The notes beneath the pieces were generated by a model. The model was not told the DNA's origin and ran no database searches. It saw nothing but the letters and a program-made list of their open reading frames with translations. This document shows, in pieces, positions 1 to 8,084 of a DNA stretch of 64,000 bases. This stretch comes from Pyrococcus horikoshii OT3 (lineage in GTDB: Archaea > Methanobacteriota_B > Thermococci > Thermococcales > Thermococcaceae). Both the position numbers and the translations under genes were made by a program. The stretch covers positions 978,662 through 1,042,661 of the forward strand of contig NC_000961.1 of assembly GCF_000011105.1 (NCBI RefSeq), in the 5' to 3' direction. How positions within the stretch are numbered: position 1 is the first letter of the stretch; every line of letters begins with the position of its first letter.

Positions 1-713
1 ATTTTCCGCATTTCAAAGAGGGAGATGTAATCCCACTAGACGAATTTGATGTAGACTTTATAGTAGCAATAGGTGGGGATGGGACGATCCTCAGGATAGA
101 GCATATGACTAAAAAGGATATACCGATTCTAAGCATAAATATGGGGACTCTAGGGTTTCTCACGGAAGTTGAACCATCAGATACGTTCTTTGCATTAAAT
201 AGGTTAATAGAAGGAGAATATTACATCGACGAGAGAATTAAGGTTAGAACCTATATCGATGGGGAAAATAGGGTTCCAGATGCACTGAATGAAGTTGCGA
301 TACTCACGGGAATCCCAGGAAAGATAATTCACATGAAGTATTATGTAGACGGAGGATTGGCCGATGAAGTAAGGGCCGATGGATTGGTTGTCTCAACTCC
401 CACAGGTTCCACGGGGTATGCAATGTCTGCTGGAGGGCCATTTATAGACCCCAGGTTGGATGTAATTCTAATAGCCCCTCTCCTCCCCCTGCCCAAAACC
501 TCTGTTCCAATGGTTATTCCAGGGAGTTCAAGGATAGATATAAGAATGCTGACCGATAGAGAAATAATTCTTGCTATAGATGGGCAATATTACGAGCACT
601 TACCTCCAAACGTTGAGATAACGGTGGTAAAAAGCCCAAGAAAGACGAAATTCATAAGGTTCACAAGGGAGATTTATCCAAAATATACTATCAGGATAAA
701 GGAAAGACACTAG
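1..713 (+). CDS. nadK: NAD kinase, 5' end cut by window
   Basis: This enzyme phosphorylates NAD to NADP with ATP or polyphosphate in the cytosol. The open frame runs in from base 3, well before the first ATG at 105. The lost upstream part carries the kinase signature GGDGT (bases 72-86), so the ATG at 105 is not the start. The downstream NE of LNEVAIL and the glycine-rich stretch [14 protein letters not shown] are typical of the family's NAD-binding half. About 236 residues are present; the family is usually 250-280, so roughly 40 N-terminal residues lie outside the window. The stop codon shares the palindrome CTAG with the stop of the convergent hom gene. Confidence 0.93.
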
Positions 714-1669
714 CGGAGGTTTGGGAATTTTAGAGTTGCCTTTATTATATCGGTGAAAACTCCGCTAGCGGTAACTCTTCCTCCTCCCCCTGGGCCCTTA
801 AGTATAACTTCCCCTAAATTGTTCGTCCTTATAACAGCTGCATTTTGCACTCCTTCAACGAGCAACGGATTATCACTTGAAAGTTTCCTCGGCTTTACGC
901 TTATCTTTCCCTTAGATACCTGAGCTACGAGTCTAACATTCCTGGCATCTCTAACCTCCCTAATTCCTAACCTCTCTTCCTCTTCTGGAGGTTCCCCATA
1001 GGAAACCCAGTGAAGGATCTTCGCCTTGTAATAAGCGTCTATTCCATCTATGTCCTTTGAGGGATCCTCTTCTAGAATACCTAGGCTCTTGGCTTCCTCT
1101 ATGGCATCATCAAGCGTTTTTCCTTCACTCATCTTAGTAAGAATGAAGGTGGTACTAGCATTTACAACAGCGTCAATTCTCTTAATATTCTCTCCAAGCA
1201 GATTTTCCCTTAATACACCTATTATCGGCGTTCCGGCCATTACCGTTGATTCAAAGAATATTCCTGCATTATTTTCCTTGGCTAAATTCATTAGTTCGTC
1301 ATAATAATTAGCTATGGGCGGCTTATTGCTTGTCACGACGCTTATCCCCTCACCAAGAGCAACTTTGTACATTTCATGAGCTTCATCCCAGCTACTGACA
1401 TCAACTAGAATGTTTGGTTTAACTTCCTCGACTAGCTCCTGAGGGGAAAAGTTGTAAACTTCATAATCCCCGATGTTGCTCAGCTTTCCCGTGGATTCCT
1501 TAACTTCCTTAGCTTCCAAAAGGTCAAAATCACCCCATATAGTCCCGCTTCTGTCGGTTATTGAGATGACGTTCAGTTCAACCCCAAAAATTCTACTTTT
1601 TTCAGCTATAATTTCAGCTAGAGCTCTACCAACGGTTCCAAATCCGAAAATTGAGATGTTAACTTTCAT
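710..1669 (-). CDS. hom: Homoserine dehydrogenase
   Basis: Reduces aspartate semialdehyde to homoserine, the branch point to threonine and methionine. The 319-residue protein begins with a Rossmann motif (GFGTVG, residues 9-14), followed by the catalytic domain with the family's VVNAST and [18 protein letters not shown] segments (about 168-220). It is a short, single-function form with no C-terminal ACT domain, so feedback control by threonine is not evident. The start ATG has a TATA-like CTTTTTAAACC about 35-45 bases upstream on the minus strand. It is separated from the aspartokinase operon at 8.1 kb by unrelated genes, but completes that pathway. A well-studied hyperthermophilic homologue exists in P. 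horikoshii. Confidence 0.95.
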
Positions 1670-1767
1670 GACGAAAGGTAAGCGGAGAAAGGTTTAAAAA
1701 GCTTATGAAAGAACTTAGAAACTTTATTAACCTCAAACCTTAAGTTTAATTTATGGAGGGGGTTCCT

Positions 1768-2664
1768 TTGAAGAATTCTAGGCCATATTTCCATAGATTC
1801 ATGGTAGATTTTATCAACGGATCTTCACCTACCGAGGTATTAAAGTTGGCCTCCAACACCGTTGATGATTTTGTAAAAGAGTTGATCTCCATATTTGAAT
1901 TAAAGGATTATAAGGTTAAATTTATGGCAATTGACGACTGGGATCACGCCGAAGGAGATAAGTTAGTAATTCTCCCGTACAGCGAGATAAGCGAGGATGG
2001 AAGGATATATTTTCTAAGTGCTGACATCCTTGAGGCCATGGATAATCCGGATCTTGAAAAATTGAAGCTGCTATCCTGGGAAATGATTCTTGGAAGAACG
2101 AGCTATATATTATACGAGAACTTTGAAGAGGTTAGGAAGTTTGAATTTAAAGGAGATGTGATAATACTTGCCAATCTCTTAGCTTCATCAACGCTGATAA
2201 GGATAGAAGACATTAGAACACTACTCGCGGTTCTGGATGCAAAGTTAAAGACGATTAGGTTAGAACTTGAGAGTCTAGAGGATCTAGAGGGAATGGAAGT
2301 CTTGAACTTTACTGAAAGAGAGTTGCTTTTTAACGATGCGAGGGCAAAGGTGATAAGAGCTAGTGTGCAGTTCATAGATGCTGCAATTCTTAGCTGGATG
2401 GCCATGCAGTCCCTTTCATTAGCTCCCCTTCTTCACCCTGAGGAGGAGATAATTAGGATCGTTAAGAAGAGCCTGTTTGAAGACGGCCTTCTTGAAAAAC
2501 CTGGGGAAATTTTTCAAGCTGTGTTAGGATTTTATGATTTGCTAAAAGCTATGAACAGAGGAAAAGGGCCCGAAATAGTCGAGATAGGGGATAAGATAAT
2601 GATGTACAGGCAGAAGTTGGGTCTTGACTACTATCCCTCAACCCAGGATATAATGGTAGGCTAG
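1768..2664 (+). CDS. Uncharacterised protein, probably Thermococcales-specific
   Basis: I do not recognise this family. The protein is soluble and mostly helical by inspection, with acidic stretches, no membrane segment and no cysteine motif. The longest frame opens with ATG at 1753. However, the bases right after that ATG form a strong ribosome binding site (GGAGGGGG, 1755-1762) placed 5 nt before an in-frame TTG at 1768, so I start there (298 residues). A TATA-like TTTATTAA at 1723-1730 puts the transcript start near 1753, which would allow either a leaderless ATG start or a 15-nt leader to the TTG. It stands alone between hom (divergent) and the RNA methyltransferase. Confidence 0.7.
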   Translation: MKNSRPYFHRFMVDFINGSSPTEVLKLASNTVDDFVKELISIFELKDYKVKFMAIDDWDHAEGDKLVILPYSEISEDGRIYFLSADILEAMDNPDLEKLKLLSWEMILGRTSYILYENFEEVRKFEFKGDVIILANLLASSTLIRIEDIRTLLAVLDAKLKTIRLELESLEDLEGMEVLNFTERELLFNDARAKVIRASVQFIDAAILSWMAMQSLSLAPLLHPEEEIIRIVKKSLFEDGLLEKPGEIFQAVLGFYDLLKAMNRGKGPEIVEIGDKIMMYRQKLGLDYYPSTQDIMVG

Positions 2665-2698
2665 AAAGCATTATAAAACCAATGTCAAACCCCAAGAT

Positions 2699-4051
2699 AT
2701 GGAGCTGTTTTACAGGGTTACTCTCCATGAGATAATAGCAGATGCTCTAACCCTCATTGAGGAGAGGGAACTTTCATCGAAGCATGCCCTTGAAAGAGTA
2801 TTTAGGAGAGTAGAAGGAAAGGATAAGGAAACAGCGAGAGGCATAGCTCATGCCTACGTTTTTGAAATAGAAAAGTGGAGGGCCAAAATAGACTTTATAC
2901 TAAACTCAGTTCTCAAGGGTTCTAGGGTTGAAGATCTAGATACCTATCTAGCAAACTTGCTTAGGATAGGAACCTTTGAGATGAAGTTTAAGGGAGTTAA
3001 CCCAGCCATAGCCACGGATTCCGTGGTTAGGGTCGTGAAGGAGAAGTTCGACCTGACGAGGGCCAAATTCGCCAACGCAGTTCTAAGGGAAGTGGAGAAG
3101 TTCAACGTTGAAAGGGCCCTCAAGAGGCTGAAAGAGAGGGATAGAATAGAATGGCTCTCGGTAAGGTTTTCTCACCCAAGATGGTATGTTGAGTATGTGG
3201 TCAAACTTTTAGGTTATGATGAAACGGTTAGACTGTTGCTCAGCAACCTAAGGCCTCAGAGGTATTATATAAGGGTTAACACGCTGAAGGTAGATGTTGA
3301 TAGGGTTAAAAGATACTTGGAAGAGAATGGGGTAAGGGTCTCGCTAACTCCGGTTGATGACGTTCTAAAGGTTTTGGAATATGAAAAGCCTGTTACCAAG
3401 CTTGAATGGTACAGGAAAGGTTACTTCGTGATTCAAGACTTAGCCTCTGCATACGTGGCCCACGTTCTAAATCCAGAACCTGGAGAGAGAGTTCTAGACT
3501 TAGCGGCCGCCCCAGGAAGTAAGACCTTCCATGCAGCAGCTCTCATGGAGAACAGGGGAGAAATAGTTGCCGTAGATTACTCTTATGATAGGCTAATAAA
3601 GATGAGAGAGAGAATGAAAAAGCTTGGGGTTAAGAACGTTAAGCTCGTTCATGCGGATGGACAGAGTTACACAGAAAAGGAAAAGTTCGACAAGATAATC
3701 CTGGATGCACCCTGCTCCAGTTCTGGAACCTACAGGCAGTTTCCAGAGGTTAAGTGGAGGTTTAATGAAGAAAAGATAAAAAGGGTGATAAGCGTTCAGA
3801 GGAACATGCTCATTAATGCATACAGGAATCTTGCAGGCGGAGGAGAGATGACTTACTCAACTTGCTCGATCAGAATAGATGAAAACGAGCAAAATGTCCT
3901 CTTTGCCATAGAAAAGGGTTTAGAGCTTGTTGATTATCCCTTTGAATGGGGAGATAAAGGATTTCTGGAAATAGGGGATAAGGTGTTTAGAACCTGGACT
4001 CATAAGCATGACTGTAACAGTTTCTTTATAGCCAAACTCCGCAAACCTTAA
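2699..4051 (+). CDS. RNA (cytosine-5) methyltransferase, NOL1/NOP2/Sun (RsmB-like)
   Basis: SAM-dependent m5C methyltransferase acting on rRNA or tRNA; the substrate cannot be told from sequence. The N-terminal 130 residues resemble the NusB-like RNA-binding domain found in RsmB. The C-terminal Rossmann domain has the SAM motif VLDLAAAPGSKT (about residue 262) and the two cysteine motifs of the family: DAPCSSSG (motif IV) and YSTCSI (motif VI, catalytic cysteine). At 450 residues it is full length for an RsmB-type enzyme. ATTATAAAACC at about 2669-2680 lies a TATA distance from the ATG, suggesting a leaderless transcript. The stop codon touches an inverted repeat that precedes the next gene. 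Confidence 0.9.
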   Translation: MELFYRVTLHEIIADALTLIEERELSSKHALERVFRRVEGKDKETARGIAHAYVFEIEKWRAKIDFILNSVLKGSRVEDLDTYLANLLRIGTFEMKFKGVNPAIATDSVVRVVKEKFDLTRAKFANAVLREVEKFNVERALKRLKERDRIEWLSVRFSHPRWYVEYVVKLLGYDETVRLLLSNLRPQRYYIRVNTLKVDVDRVKRYLEENGVRVSLTPVDDVLKVLEYEKPVTKLEWYRKGYFVIQDLASAYVAHVLNPEPGERVLDLAAAPGSKTFHAAALMENRGEIVAVDYSYDRLIKMRERMKKLGVKNVKLVHADGQSYTEKEKFDKIILDAPCSSSGTYRQFPEVKWRFNEEKIKRVISVQRNMLINAYRNLAGGGEMTYSTCSIRIDENEQNVLFAIEKGLELVDYPFEWGDKGFLEIGDKVFRTWTHKHDCNSFFIAKLRKP

Positions 4052-4069
4052 GTTAGGGTATCCTAACTT
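4050..4069. promoter_or_regulatory. Perfect 8-bp inverted repeat before the metallo-beta-lactamase gene
   Basis: AAGTTAGG and CCTAACTT are separated by GTAT and end 6 bases before the ATG at 4076. The element overlaps the stop codon of the upstream gene. It could be an operator, an mRNA hairpin at the 5' end of the downstream gene, or a weak terminator followed by TTTAA. The sequence alone does not decide. Confidence 0.4.
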
Positions 4070-4075
4070 TAATTC

Positions 4076-4741
4076 ATGCCAAGGTTAATAGTACTCAACG
4101 ATAATACACCGTCTAGGGGATTAATTAACGATTGGGGATGGAGCATTCTTATTGAAGGGAGGGAAAGGTTCCTGTTTGATGCTGATACAAATCCTCTAGT
4201 TTTAGCTCACAATTCTAAGGTACTAAACGTGAACCTGAGGAACCTTGACTTTGCGGTGCTGAGCCACTGGCACTATGACCATTATGGAGGCTTCGAGTAC
4301 ATCGCGGAGCTTAACCCAGGAATAAAATTCTACGCTCCTCCTCAGGGGTTGGCTTTGGCCATGAGATGGGGCTTTCAGCCAATAGCAATTAACTTTGGAG
4401 GAAAGATAGAGGAAGAGGTTTACACTTCTGGTGTTATAGATGGGATCGAGCAGGCCATAGGACTTGAAACCAGCTCGGGGTTGGTAGTTATTGTAGGTTG
4501 TAGCCATCCTGGGGTAGATAGAATGGTAGAGGAAGTTCTAAAAGTTTCAGGTTATGAAAAAGCTTATCTCGTGATTGGGGGCTTTCATTCGCCTCCGATC
4601 CATAGGCTCAGGAATTTGGCTAGGTTAAGTGAGCTTATAGCTCCAGCCCATTGCTCGGGGGATGTTGCAAAGGCCTTCATAAAAAGGAACTACAAGGAGA
4701 AGTACGTTGACGTTAAGACTGGAACGATCCTAGAGATTTAA
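4076..4741 (+). CDS. Metallo-beta-lactamase-fold protein, dihydropterin-AB-phosphate-synthase-like
   Basis: Zinc-dependent hydrolase or synthase fold. The metal motif is LSHWHYDHYGG (residues about 58-68, HxHxDH), and further ligand regions are GCSHPGVDRM, GGFHSPP and PAHCSGD. This residue pattern and the 221-residue length match the subfamily annotated as 7,8-dihydropterin-6-methyl-4-(beta-D-ribofuranosyl)aminobenzene-5'-phosphate synthase, a modified-folate precursor enzyme in methanogens. Whether this homologue makes a pterin is inference; Pyrococcus does use modified folates. It overlaps the 3' end of the convergent small membrane-protein gene by 12 nt. Confidence 0.75.
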   Translation: MPRLIVLNDNTPSRGLINDWGWSILIEGRERFLFDADTNPLVLAHNSKVLNVNLRNLDFAVLSHWHYDHYGGFEYIAELNPGIKFYAPPQGLALAMRWGFQPIAINFGGKIEEEVYTSGVIDGIEQAIGLETSSGLVVIVGCSHPGVDRMVEEVLKVSGYEKAYLVIGGFHSPPIHRLRNLARLSELIAPAHCSGDVAKAFIKRNYKEKYVDVKTGTILEI

Positions 4742-4978
4742 TACAAGGACTATGTACAGGGTTAGGTAAACCACAAAGACTATCTTAACTATGGCCCTCC
4801 AAATCTTATTCCTGGATATCATAAAGAGCCCAATCAAGACTAGAATAACGCCCCAGAATGATCTCTTGATGTAGCTGGAATATGGAATTAAGTAGTGGAG
4901 AATCTCGGGATGAAAAGATTTTATTATCATAAAAAGTCCCAGGAGTAGGAGGAGAAGGCCTAAGGTTTTACCCAACAA
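4730..4978 (-). CDS. Small two-to-three-helix membrane protein downstream of PspC
   Basis: An 82-residue hydrophobic protein with membrane segments at about residues 4-18, 39-56 and 63-80 and basic loops between them. I do not recognise a catalytic motif. The start is a TTG (4978, or the adjacent TTG at 4975) placed just after the GGGGGTGAT sequence that also contains the stop of the upstream pspC-like gene, so the two are translationally coupled. The layout (small multi-helix protein next to PspC) recalls LiaI/LiaF-type envelope-stress partners. That role is inference. Confidence 0.65.
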   Translation of the reverse strand: MLGKTLGLLLLLLGLFMIIKSFHPEILHYLIPYSSYIKRSFWGVILVLIGLFMISRNKIWRAIVKIVFVVYLTLYIVLVLNL

Positions 4979-4979
4979 A

Positions 4980-5402
4980 TCACCCCCTTAATATTAAATA
5001 TGCTCCAAAGGTCACAGCTAATACCCCTACTACAATCTTCCAGGGAACATTAATGAAGGGATAGTAAGCCCTAAGAATTAAGATGAATCCTAAGGCTATC
5101 ACGGCTATTCCTATTACCTTCTCATCCTTACCTTTAAACTTTAGGCCCTTGAAAACCTCCCCAACTTCTCTGACCATCTCCTCTACCCTATCCCCTATAC
5201 TCCCAGATTCCTCACCGGGTTCCTCCGGCATTACAAGAGCGGCTCCAAAGTAGAGTATTGTTGCAACCTCAGGATTCAAGACGAAGAGCAGAATGAACAG
5301 AAGCCTAACTATCGTTGGATCAACGTCGAAGTACTTAGCTATCCCACCAAGAACTCCCAGGAACATCCTCTCATCCCTAGCCCTGTAAAGTCTCTTTTCC
5401 AT
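4980..5402 (-). CDS. PspC-domain membrane protein
   Basis: The N-terminus (MEKRLYRARDERMFLGVLGG, then IAKYFDVDPTIVRLLFILLF) is a typical PspC domain, known from bacterial phage-shock envelope-stress systems. Membrane segments follow at about residues 38-58, and two more lie near the C-terminus (about 100-118 and 121-139), separated by an acidic linker. The open frame extends 18 codons further upstream, but I place the start at 5402 because GGAGAAGGGG precedes that ATG. A TATA-like GTTTAAAAG about 30 bases upstream would also put the transcript start inside the longer version. Its promoter and the coupled downstream gene suggest a two-gene operon. Confidence 0.85.
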   Translation of the reverse strand: MEKRLYRARDERMFLGVLGGIAKYFDVDPTIVRLLFILLFVLNPEVATILYFGAALVMPEEPGEESGSIGDRVEEMVREVGEVFKGLKFKGKDEKVIGIAVIALGFILILRAYYPFINVPWKIVVGVLAVTFGAYLILRG

Positions 5403-5510
5403 GCTTTCCCCTTCTCCTTTACATGTGCTTGAAACTTTTAAACTTTTGTTTGTCATAGATTAAGCTAAAGATGAAAGTAAAAATACACACCTAATGAAAG
5501 AAGCCATCGA

Positions 5511-6113
5511 TCACCACAATGGCCTGGCCACTATGAACCTCACAATCCCCTTATAGTAGCTCTCTTCCCTCTCCACTCTGAAGAATTTTCTCACAAGCTT
5601 GTGGGTTTCTCTGGTAGTGCTGTCATCTATTAAAGGTCTTAATATAAGCTCTAATGGTGCTAGAAATAGCATGTTTATTAGGAAGCTATCGCTGAGCGTA
5701 TGTTCAAGGAATATGACCTTTCCGCTTGGCTTTAAAACTCTTATTATCTCCCTCATGGCCTTCTTCGGATTTGGAATTGTGCAGAAGACGAAAGATGAAA
5801 TTACGAAGTCGAAAAAGTCGTTAGGAAAAGGTAGATCCTCAGCTTCCGCTTTAAAGAACTTTACATTGATCCCAAGTTGTCTCGCTTTTTCCCTTGCTAC
5901 TTTAAGCATCTCCTCGCTTCCATCAATTGCGTAAAGCTGAACATCATTTGGATAGTATTTTAGCGTTTTCCCGGTTCCGATACCTATCTCCAGAACTTTA
6001 CCTCTAACCAAGCTAACAGCTTTCTTTCTCAGTGGCTCAAAGTATCTCTCCAATGGAGACTCTAGAATATCATACTTGGATCCTATTCTATTGTACTTCT
6101 CCCTATAACTCAA
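5511..6113 (-). CDS. Class I SAM-dependent methyltransferase (type 11)
   Basis: A 200-residue single-domain enzyme with the SAM-binding motif VLEIGIGTGKT (about residues 41-51), the acidic YAIDGSEEML, the AEDLPFPNDFFDFV motif and the post-motif RVLKPSGKVIF. This is the UbiE/COQ5-like layout seen in many small-molecule or lipid methyltransferases. The substrate is unknown. It ends in a short gap upstream of the pspC-like gene (same strand, about 108 bases away), so cotranscription is not clear. Confidence 0.85.
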   Translation of the reverse strand: MSYREKYNRIGSKYDILESPLERYFEPLRKKAVSLVRGKVLEIGIGTGKTLKYYPNDVQLYAIDGSEEMLKVAREKARQLGINVKFFKAEAEDLPFPNDFFDFVISSFVFCTIPNPKKAMREIIRVLKPSGKVIFLEHTLSDSFLINMLFLAPLELILRPLIDDSTTRETHKLVRKFFRVEREESYYKGIVRFIVARPLW

Positions 6114-6143
6114 AACCCCTCCCCCTTTATAAAAAAGAAAAAA

Positions 6144-6491
6144 TCACTCAAGCTGAACCTCATTCTCCCATAGGCCGTGGATGTTACAGTAGCTCAAGGC
6201 ATAGAGCTTCCCTTTCTTGCTTGTCTTAAAGAAGAACACGGCCCTAGGCTCTGTCAGTGGATCGCTGTGGTTTGTGAACTCAACCCTACCTACGAGTATT
6301 GGGAACTGCCCACCCTCAGGATGGAAGTAGAGTTCTATCCACGCTATGTGATGCTCTGGAGTGTTTGGGTGTGGTATCTCCTTTCCAACGCTGACCTCTA
6401 CCTTAACTAGATCCCCTTCCCTCTCGTACTCTATAACTGGTACGTGCTTTTCACCTTTCCAATCTCCACTTCTAATGGTTTCCTTCAACAT
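6144..6491 (-). CDS. sorA: Superoxide reductase (neelaredoxin type)
   Basis: Reduces superoxide to hydrogen peroxide without forming O2, using rubredoxin as electron donor in Pyrococcus. Starting at ATG 6491, the 115-residue protein has the mononuclear-iron ligands of the family: Glu14, His16, His41, His47, Cys102 and His105 (in SYCNIHGLW). It lacks the N-terminal desulforedoxin domain. It is about 9 residues shorter than the P. furiosus enzyme I recall, with the gap just before the LTEPRAVFF segment. The start at 6491 is preceded by AGGTGAT. A longer frame to 6557 adds 22 residues (see findings). The upstream gene on the same strand encodes a flavodiiron protein, giving an oxygen-defence pair. 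Confidence 0.95.
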   Translation of the reverse strand: MLKETIRSGDWKGEKHVPVIEYEREGDLVKVEVSVGKEIPHPNTPEHHIAWIELYFHPEGGQFPILVGRVEFTNHSDPLTEPRAVFFFKTSKKGKLYALSYCNIHGLWENEVQLE

Positions 6492-6579
6492 TCCAATCAC
6501 CTTCGCTTTATGGTGCACCAGAGATTTGGCACACCATTTTGCCGCGAATTTCACCATTATTATGTTAGTATCTAGACCT

Positions 6580-6589
6580 TATAAAGTTT
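6580..6589 (-). promoter_or_regulatory. TATA box of the superoxide reductase gene
   Basis: On the minus strand the sequence reads CTTTATAAGG. Its centre is about 27 bases upstream of 6557, so the predicted transcript start coincides with an ATG at 6557 and leaves a 66-nt leader to the reductase start at 6491. Confidence 0.5.
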
Positions 6590-6649
6590 GCTATTCAAAC
6601 CAAAAATGTTTTAGAATAAAAAGTAATATCTTATCCCCAAGTTTTAGCA

Positions 6650-7885
6650 CTAAAGTTGCCATTGAATTAGCTTTCTCACAGCTTCCCTCAATCTTTCTTC
6701 ATCTTCACTAGTCATCCTTCCTTTTGTTTCCACGACATCGACTAGCTCGAATTTGCTCCTGGAAATTAAGGTCTCTACCTTCTTTCCTGCAACTCCTCCC
6801 CATCCAAATGCTCCCACTATTAAAACAGGCTTTTCGTAATTCGCCTTATCTAAGATCTCATAAAGGGCGCACCTCATCCTTGGGTGTATATCCGCCTCAT
6901 ACGTTGATACTCCTATAACTAAAGCTTCACTGTCTGGAACTTCGCCGAGGATGTCGCTGATAGCTGGGTTCTCCTTATCCGTGAATCTATAGACGACTGG
7001 CTTTTTACCGTATCTCTTCAGCTCTTCTATAACAACACTCATCCTTTTCTCAACGAACCCATACATGGAGTCATATATAACTAAAACCTTATCCTTAGTC
7101 GGGATTCCAGCTCCAACCCTTTCATAATGCTCAAATATTCTGGTAGGACTCTTTCTCCAAATTAAACCATGTCCGGGAAGTATCATGTTCGCATTCTCTA
7201 TTATTCCGAGTTCCTTGAGTTTCTTAATATTCTGAACTATGTACTTATGATAGTGTCCTATCACGGTTACTATGTACTTCGTTACGTAAGGTAAGTACTT
7301 TTTCACAACGTCTTCATCGCTATCATCTATGGCCTCAGGGATCCCATAACCTCCTCCCGCATCGCAACTGAAGATTAGTTTATCCTCTACATCGTAAGTT
7401 ATCATTGTATCAGGCCAATGAAGCCAAGGAACAGTTATGAACCTAAAGGTCCTATTCCCAATTTTTACCTCTTCTCCATCCTTTATTGTGTGGAAGTTTT
7501 CAACTACTTTGTCTCCATAAAAGCCTTGTAATAAATTCTTGGCAAAGGTCGTTCCTATGAGCTTTGCCCTGTACTCATTAAGTTCCAGAAGCTTTGGAAG
7601 GGCCCCACTATGATCCGGCTCAGTATGGTGAACTATTATATGCGTTATTTCCTTAGGATCCACAAGGGTTGAAAGACTCTCTAAAAACTTCTCAGTGTAT
7701 TCCCCTTTCCATGTGTCAAAGAGCACGACTGCATCTCCAACTTTCATTAAATAAGCATTGTAAGTTATACCCTCGGGTATGCTCCATGCGGCCTCAAAGT
7801 GCTTAATTTCACTATCGTCTAGCCTCAATATATATAACTCGGGCTCATCTAATAGTTTCTCGACCCAGACCTTAACCATGCACAT
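6650..7885 (-). CDS. Flavodiiron protein (A-type flavoprotein)
   Basis: Reduces O2 (or NO) with electrons from rubredoxin. The N-terminal metallo-beta-lactamase-like domain carries the di-iron motif HHTEPDHSG (about residues 85-93), then WLHWPD, SCDAGGGYG and LPGHGLIW, which supply the remaining ligands. The C-terminal flavodoxin domain begins near VLVIYDSMYG (about 270) for FMN. Length (411) is normal for the two-domain form. The start could be ATG 7885 or the ATG two codons later. A TATA-like ATTTATATTT at 7906-7916 places the transcript start close to 7885, so translation is probably leaderless or nearly so. It stands 93 bases upstream of the superoxide reductase gene. Confidence 0.95.
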   Translation of the reverse strand: MCMVKVWVEKLLDEPELYILRLDDSEIKHFEAAWSIPEGITYNAYLMKVGDAVVLFDTWKGEYTEKFLESLSTLVDPKEITHIIVHHTEPDHSGALPKLLELNEYRAKLIGTTFAKNLLQGFYGDKVVENFHTIKDGEEVKIGNRTFRFITVPWLHWPDTMITYDVEDKLIFSCDAGGGYGIPEAIDDSDEDVVKKYLPYVTKYIVTVIGHYHKYIVQNIKKLKELGIIENANMILPGHGLIWRKSPTRIFEHYERVGAGIPTKDKVLVIYDSMYGFVEKRMSVVIEELKRYGKKPVVYRFTDKENPAISDILGEVPDSEALVIGVSTYEADIHPRMRCALYEILDKANYEKPVLIVGAFGWGGVAGKKVETLISRSKFELVDVVETKGRMTSEDEERLREAVRKLIQWQL

Positions 7886-8084
7886 CCCCGAACCTAACTA
7901 GTGCGAAAATATAAATAAAGCTTATCCACTTTTAAATTTTCAATTTGATCTCAGAATATACAATTTTTGAGAAATTCTTTATTTCAATTTTATGTTATTA
8001 AAAATTATCTCAAATTGTTTTATTCCTAATAGGAATTTTTAATCCTAAAAAATATGTCAAAAAATATATAAAAATCGTGAGCTT
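7886..8084. promoter_or_regulatory. Divergent AT-rich control region of the flavodiiron and aspartokinase genes
   Basis: A 199-base region with promoters facing outward. It holds a TATA for the flavodiiron gene near 7906-7916 (minus) and TATATAAAA at 8065-8073 (plus). Between them lies a 15-bp palindrome ATTCCTA-A-TAGGAAT at 8022-8036, about 30 bases upstream of the plus-strand TATA, where archaeal activators often bind. A looser pair CAATTTGA (7941-7948) and TCAAATTG (8010-8017) is also present. Confidence 0.5.
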
